64,000 nucleotides of DNA from Culex pipiens pallens (taxonomy: Eukaryota > Arthropoda > Insecta > Diptera > Culicidae), in NCBI RefSeq assembly GCF_016801865.2, contig NC_068937.1, forward strand, positions 138,210,455 to 138,274,454, read 5' to 3'. The translations under genes were made by a program, and so were the position numbers. Under the pieces are notes generated by a model. It ran no database searches and was not told where the DNA came from. It saw nothing but the letters and a program-made list of their open reading frames with translations. Below are positions 58,766 through 64,000 of this stretch, one piece after another (within the stretch, counting starts at the first letter, position 1; each line of letters begins with the position of its first letter).

Positions 58766-60510
58766 GAGCAATTCTCTACGAAATCGGTATTTTTTCTTTA
58801 ATTTTATTTTTTGTATTTTTTAATCCGACTGAAAGTTTTTTTGGTGCCTTTGGTATGCCCAAAGATGCAATTTTGCATCATTAGTTTGTCCATATAATTT
58901 TCCATACAAATTTGGCAGCTGGCCATACAAAAATGATGTATGAAAATTCAAAAATCTGTATCTTTTGAAGGAATTTTTTGATCGATTTGGTGTCTTCGGC
59001 AAAGTTGTTGGTATGGATACGGACTACACTGGAAAAAAATGTTACACGGTAAAAAAAATTTGGTGATTTTTATTTAACTTTTTGTCACTAAAACTTGATT
59101 TGCAAAAACACACTATTTTTAATTTTTTTCATTTTTTGATTTGTTTTAAAGGACATCAAATGCCAACTTTTCAGAAATTTCCAGGTTGTGCAAAAAATCA
59201 TTGACCGAGTTATGAATTTTTTAATCAATACTGATTTTTTGCAAAAAATCGAAATTTTGGTCGCAAACCTTTTTCAACTTCATTTTTTGATGTAAAATCA
59301 AATTTGCAATCAAAAAGTACTTTAGTGAAATTTTGATTAAGTGCACCGTTTTCAAGTTAAATCCATATTTAGGTGACTTTTTTGAAAATAGTCGAAGTTT
59401 TTCATTTTTTTAAATTAGTGCACATGTTTGCACACTTTTGGAAAAAAATATTTTTAAAAAGCTGAGAAAATTCTCTATATTTTGCTTCTTCGGACTTTGT
59501 TGATACGACCTTTAGTTGCTGAGATATTGCAATGCAAAGGTTTTAAACCTTTCAACTTTTTGAAACTAACATTTCGAAAGGGCCAAACATTCAATATTAC
59601 GTCCTTTTAAAATGTTAGTCTTGGTTTAAAATTTTTGAAAATACTGTTTTCGAAAAGTTCGGAAAATTTCACAAATGTTTCATATATTAACATTGAAAAT
59701 CGGACCATTAGTTGCTGAGATATCGACATTAAAAATTGGTGGGCTGTTTGGGTGAGACTTAGAAAACATCAATTTTCCAGTTTTAAAACCTTTGCATGGC
59801 AATATCTCAGCAACTAAAGATCGTATCAACAAAGTCCGAAGAAGAAAAATATAGAGAATTTTCTCATCTTTTCAACAATATTTTTTTCCAGAAGTGTGCA
59901 AACATGTGCACTAATTAAAAAAAAAAAAGTCACCAAAATATGGATTTAACTTGAAAACGGTGCACTTAATCAAAATTTCACTACAGTACTTTTTGATTGC
60001 AAATTTGATTTTACATCGAAAAATGAAGTTGAAAAATGTTTGCGTCCAATATTTCGATTTTTTTTTTAAATCAGTATTGATTAAAAAAATCATAACTCGA
60101 TCAAAGATTTTTTGCACAACCTGGAAATTTCTGAAAAGTTGACATTTTATGTCCTCTAAAACATATCAAAAAAAAATAAAAAAAAAATAAAAATAGTGTT
60201 TTTTTGCAAAACAAGTTTTAGTGATAAAAAGTTAAATAAAAAAATCATCAAATTTTTTTTACCGCGTATCATTTTTTTCCAGTGTAGTCCGTATCCATAC
60301 CTACAACTTTGCCGAAGACACCAAATCGATCAAAAAATTCCATCAAAAGATACAGATTTTTGAATTTTCATACATACATTTTTGTATGGACAGCTGCCAA
60401 ATTTGTATGGAAAATTATATGGACAAACTAATGATATAAAATGGCTTCTTTGGGCATACCGAAGGCACCAAAAAAGTTTCAGTCGGATTAAAAAATATAA
60501 AAAAAAATCG
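58766..60510. mobile_element. Foldback family copy 5 (both arms, ~1.75 kb palindrome)
   Basis: The left arm runs from GAGCAATTCTCTACGAAATC to the AGACTAACATTT core. The right arm returns through the same blocks in reverse complement: GGTGTCTTCGGCAAAGTTGT at 58989 pairs with ACAACTTTGCCGAAGACACC at about 60303, and TTTGGCAGCTG near 58910 with CAGCTGCCAAA near 60392. The symmetry centre is at about 59656. The left arm has lost the AAAACAGGAAAATTGATG segment. No coding capacity. Confidence 0.88.
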
Positions 60511-60519
60511 AATGACCGT

Positions 60520-60598
60520 ACATTTCTAAACCTACCGAAATCAAGTTTAAAAAGATGCAGCTATGTTATGCTATTGCTATGTTACAGACATGACCTAT
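60520..60598 (+). repeat. Direct repeat flanking foldback copy 5, right
   Basis: Matches 58697-58762 (ACATTTCTAAACCTACCGAA, ATCAAGTTTAA, GCTATGTTACAGACATGACC) with an extra 10-12 bases repeated around GCTATGTTATGCTATTGCTA. Confidence 0.75.
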
Positions 60599-62384
60599 TT
60601 GGCAACGATTGATTGAATGTCTGAAATGACCCGTAAAATCAGTAGAAGTTTCGAAATGAATCAACATCAAATTCATTTTATAACATCTGAGAATGCCTAA
60701 CTTCATTTGTCAATACCGGCGCCCTCTCAATGGGGCTGCAGTTCACCGGGTGCTAGGTGTTGATTCAAGTATCTGTTTTAGCAATACCTTCCGAGCTACG
60801 ATGTCTTAGAGGAGAACTGAATTGAAGTTTTTGGTGGTTGGCTCACACAACAAGCTGTTTTGGAAAATTTGGAAACCCTCTTCAAACTTTGTTGTCAGGA
60901 AGTCCGATATATCCTCTGTATGGAATTTCATTCTCACTTCTAGTATCAGCTTTGTGCATCTGCAATCTGCATCCGTACTCGGAAATGCGCCCAAACAGCA
61001 CTCACGTCTAACGAATCCGTTCGGATTTAATCAGCTTAAATTTATCAGACGATCGATAGAGCACCCCCGAATGCAATTAAAATTAATCGATTTTTTCCTC
61101 AAATGATTCAAGCTAGGGTGACAAAGTTCCACTTTTTTCCATTCATACATTGTATTAATTCACCGCAAGCGGAGCAAAAAGAAGCCTAATTAAGGGTCGT
61201 AATTCTTGCCCTTTTTTCCCACAATACAGGACATGGTCGCCGCAGAGCGAGAGAGCGGAGAAATGTTCATATAATAGAGTGAATGTGGTACACATTTTTT
61301 TTTGTCTTTCACCTGCACAGCATCCTGACTTCGTCATCATCATCGCCGTTCGCCTAGTGAATATGTGCCACTATTGGAGTGGCGGCGTTGTTACCGTCAC
61401 AGCCGTTGCACCTTCAAGAGGCCGCCCAGCATAGGCAGCGCTCCGTATCACGTTCACGTGGGTGTTTCATTATGTTCACTGTATGCTCTGGGAGAAGGGG
61501 GAATTCGAGGGGGTGGTACCATATGAGAGTGACTGTGACTTTGGTGGCCCCGCGGGGCGGTGCCATGTGCAGTTATGATTATGCCTTCCAGCAGAAAAAA
61601 AATCTACACAAGGCAAGAATTCCTGAACAGAAGCGACATGAAAAACACCGTGGTTCGTCCTGGCCTCCTCTCGGAAAGGGACTTATTGAAGAGGAGTGCG
61701 CTTTTCCCATTGCTGCCAATCTGCAGCGGTTGCTGGGGCGACCGCAGGGATGTAGCTCAAAGTAGTAGCAGCACACCTGATGCTATAAACCGATAAAACG
61801 TTGCATAACTCCACGTGCAGCAAGCATAAATCGTTATTTTTATCACCTCAAGGGAGTCGTCGCGACGCGCGATCCGACGGATGTCGCGTCCACTGATTAC
61901 AAACCTGATGGCATAACACACACATAAGTGGCCAGAAGAAGAAGTCTCGGCTTTTTTTTTCCTGCATGATTATATTATGATGTCGCAGTATGGCTCAAAA
62001 CACGTGTGCGTGTGTGTGAGTGTGAGGCAAAGTCAATAATAAACAGCATAACCACCGACTGCTGGCTGGCCGGCAAGTTGCACCCTGATCTCGCACTCGA
62101 GATACTCACAGGGATGCTGTGAGAAGCGCATAGGGGAAGTCCTCTCAAACGTGAAGAGTGCACACACATTCGAGGTTTGTTGGTCGAGTGGTTGTGCGTT
62201 CCTACTATTTTTTTTCTCTATTCCGCATCCACAACTTGTCATAATGGCTGAAGTTGCAGTTAATCTTTCTTCTCCTAGTTTTGCATGCTTGCGGAGCTCA
62301 CCACAGAGCAATGAAAGTGTATGAATAGTGTAAGTGTACAAACACACCCGAGCGCTTGCACCCAAATGGGAGGTCGCTGACGGT
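60599..62384. other. Single-copy-like noncoding stretch
   Basis: GC-balanced sequence with unremarkable short frames (longest 128 residues at 61379-61765, no domain). No RNA gene, promoter or transposon end was recognised. Confidence 0.35.
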
Positions 62385-62665
62385 TTTATCCCATATTCCC
62401 GAATCCCACTTTCCCGAATCCCATATCCCCGAAAATCATTTCCCCGAAAATTCCACATTCCCGAAAATCATTTCCCCGAAAGTGCCATTTCCCCGAAAAT
62501 CATTTTCCCGAAATTTCCACATCCCCGAAAATCATTTTCCCGAAAATTCCATATCCCCGAATGTCATTTACCTGAATGGCCATTTTACCGAACTGTCGTT
62601 TTCCCGAATTTACATATACCCGAATGGTTATTTCCCCGAAAGTTCCATTTTCCCGAATGATATTA

Positions 62666-63582
62666 ACTTAGATATAAACTAAATTGTTTTTTAGGGATAT
62701 TTTTACAAAAGTATGACCTTAATATTAAATTCTCCTACGTGTGTTTTTAAATATGAAAAAAAAAACAAATGACCGTATTCATAAACCACGCGGAAACTTC
62801 AAGAAAGCGAGGTTTTGAGATCATCCATGTTCAATAAAAAAGATTTTTTTTGTATCGGACAATTTTCAGCAAAGCACAATTTTCCAAAACGGTATCCACG
62901 TGGTAAGGATTGCACAGCACCGAAATGATCAATGTATCAAATCGACCCTGTCGTGCTATCTTGTCGTTTGTCGCTTTTTGACGTTCCGAGAAAAATGCGT
63001 GTTAGTGTTTGACCTTGAATAAACGAAAAATAGAGCACGCTATGTAAACAATAACAATCACGTTATATTTTGTTGACCATTCTGTGCATTGTCCTGAAAT
63101 TTGTTTGAATTTGGTTGCTGAGGTCCCGAGTTATAATTACAATCGTTTACGGTAGTCGGGCATGTACGTGTGTCAAACGCATTCTGATCTGAAACCTCTT
63201 TGGCCAGTTGTCTCACTTACAGCAATTTTCAGAGTGTGTCAAGTTAGCACGAGACAAAATTTTTCGGTTTTTATTGAATATCTCAGAATTGAAATCGAGT
63301 TTTGGGCAATGTGAGCTGCACAAAATGGCTTTCTTAATTCAATTTGGCCCAAAATCGACGTACGACAAGTTAGCTCGAATGCGACGAAATGAGAAAAATA
63401 GGCAAATGAATTAAGCGGCACGCAGCTATTTAGATTTGTTCATTAGAAATAAGGGAGCGTTCTTTTATTACGTAACGCAAAATTTGGGATTTGGGAGAAA
63501 CTCAAGTGGAGCTGGAATAAAACGCTCGTAAAAATCTCGGAATTTTTTGAACGTTCAATTGTGGACATGATACTTCATTGAT
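62666..63582. other. Interior of the sub-repeat element
   Basis: AT-rich, with a relic of the GGGACC-type MITE at about 62768-62916 and a 68-residue open frame (63208-63414) lacking any domain. No gene is called. Confidence 0.35.
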
Positions 63583-63688
63583 CGCCACTTCCCCGAACCC
63601 GGTCAGGCGGGTATGCCCGTTGCCCAGAACCGCGCGCGCGGTTCTGGGCAACGGGCATACCCGCCTGACCGGGTTCGGGGAAGTGGCG
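63583..63688. repeat. Perfect spacerless 106-bp palindrome
   Basis: CGCCACTTCCCCGAACCCGG at 63583 is exactly mirrored by CCGGGTTCGGGGAAGTGGCG ending at 63688, and every base between pairs around a centre between 63635 and 63636 (CGCGC/GCGCG). The flanking bases do not pair (T and T). It can form a 53-bp-stem cruciform with no loop. It sits at the inner edge of the right sub-repeat arm. Confidence 0.97.
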
Positions 63689-64000
63689 TTCGGGGAAATG
63701 GCCGTTCGGGGATATGGTCATTCGGGAAAATGATTTTCGGGGATGTGGAAAATTAGGGGAAGTGGCCATTCGGGAAAATGGTTTTTAGGGGAAGTCGCCA
63801 TTCGGGGATGTGGTCATTCGGGGAAATGGATTGTTCGGGGAAATGATTTTCGGGTAAATGACATTTCGGGAAAGTGTCTTTTCGGAGATGTGGCATTCGG
63901 GGAAATGTCTTTTCGGGAATGTGGGTTTCGGGGAAATGTCATAGATTCGTCGCTGACAACCTGTGCGTCAGAACTTTAAGCAAAAAATTGCGCACTCCTC

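Larger units (their letters stand above)
62385..63945. mobile_element. TIR element with sub-repeated termini (TTCGGGGAAATG units)
   Basis: The left arm (62385-62665) is a run of degenerate units of about 19 bp such as CCCCGAAAATCATTTT and CCCGAAAATTCCA. The right arm (63676-63945) is the same run inverted (TTCGGGGAAATG, TTCGGGAAAATGATTTT, GGGGATGTGG). Outside both lie inverted segments GGTCGCTGACGG and TCGTCGCTGACAACC-type flanks. The middle contains no transposase. Complex sub-repeated ends occur in some Mutator-like elements, but I do not assign a superfamily. Confidence 0.7.

Overview
This is a eukaryotic, AT-rich, transposon-dense window. The two genes have short spliced introns, arthropod-style TATA plus TCAGT core promoters and insect-type short-lid lipase sequences. 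Together with intergenic repeats of a kind I recall from culicine mosquito genomes, this suggests a mosquito, most likely Culex. The species call is inference; no alignment could be run.

Only two intact protein-coding genes can be supported, both on the + strand near the left end. They are tandem paralogues encoding secreted neutral lipase / phospholipase A1-like enzymes of 337 residues each (1971-3039 and 6692-7759). Each has one phase-1 intron of about 55 bp at the same place inside the signal-peptide coding region. Their catalytic Ser-Asp-His residues and four visible C-terminal cysteines fall at identical positions. Their proximal promoters share two TTATCA (GATA-type) sites, a TGACGT motif, an AAATTAATC motif, a TATA box and an Inr with the same 34-base TATA-to-Inr spacing. 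They look like a recent duplication whose spacer has since been filled by transposons, including a hAT element with a perfect 8-bp target-site duplication.

The rest is a mosaic. AT-rich blocks are made of nested non-autonomous DNA transposons: a Tc1-like foldback (1-1360); five copies of a palindromic family with GAGCAATTCTCT-type ends (about 3133, 10262, 20078, 36472 and 58766); two hAT elements with 8-bp target duplications (4962-6372 and 37909-38798) and a third hAT-like one (46414-47784); a TIR element at 25267-27582 holding a second element that carries a 164-bp tandem array; a nested block at 32160-34184; hairpin MITEs; a truncated RNase H-bearing LINE inserted into a tRNA-like SINE (12967-13870); a probable Helitron fragment; and an element with sub-repeated termini and a perfect 106-bp palindrome (62385-63945).

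Between them lie kilobase-scale, more GC-balanced, apparently single-copy stretches (about 7.8-9.0, 11.6-12.6, 16.5-18.0, 21.4-24.7, 28.3-31.8, 34.2-36.1, 39.1-41.1, 44.2-46.4, 47.8-49.2, 51.0-58.7 and 60.6-62.3 kb) with microsatellites but no recognisable exons. They may be intronic or regulatory DNA of a gene whose exons lie outside. A 2.6-kb minisatellite of a 9-bp unit (41515-44137) stays open over long distances in several frames on both strands and creates long but spurious open frames. No functional operon-like system or CRISPR was seen; the notable content is the lipase pair and the repeat architecture.
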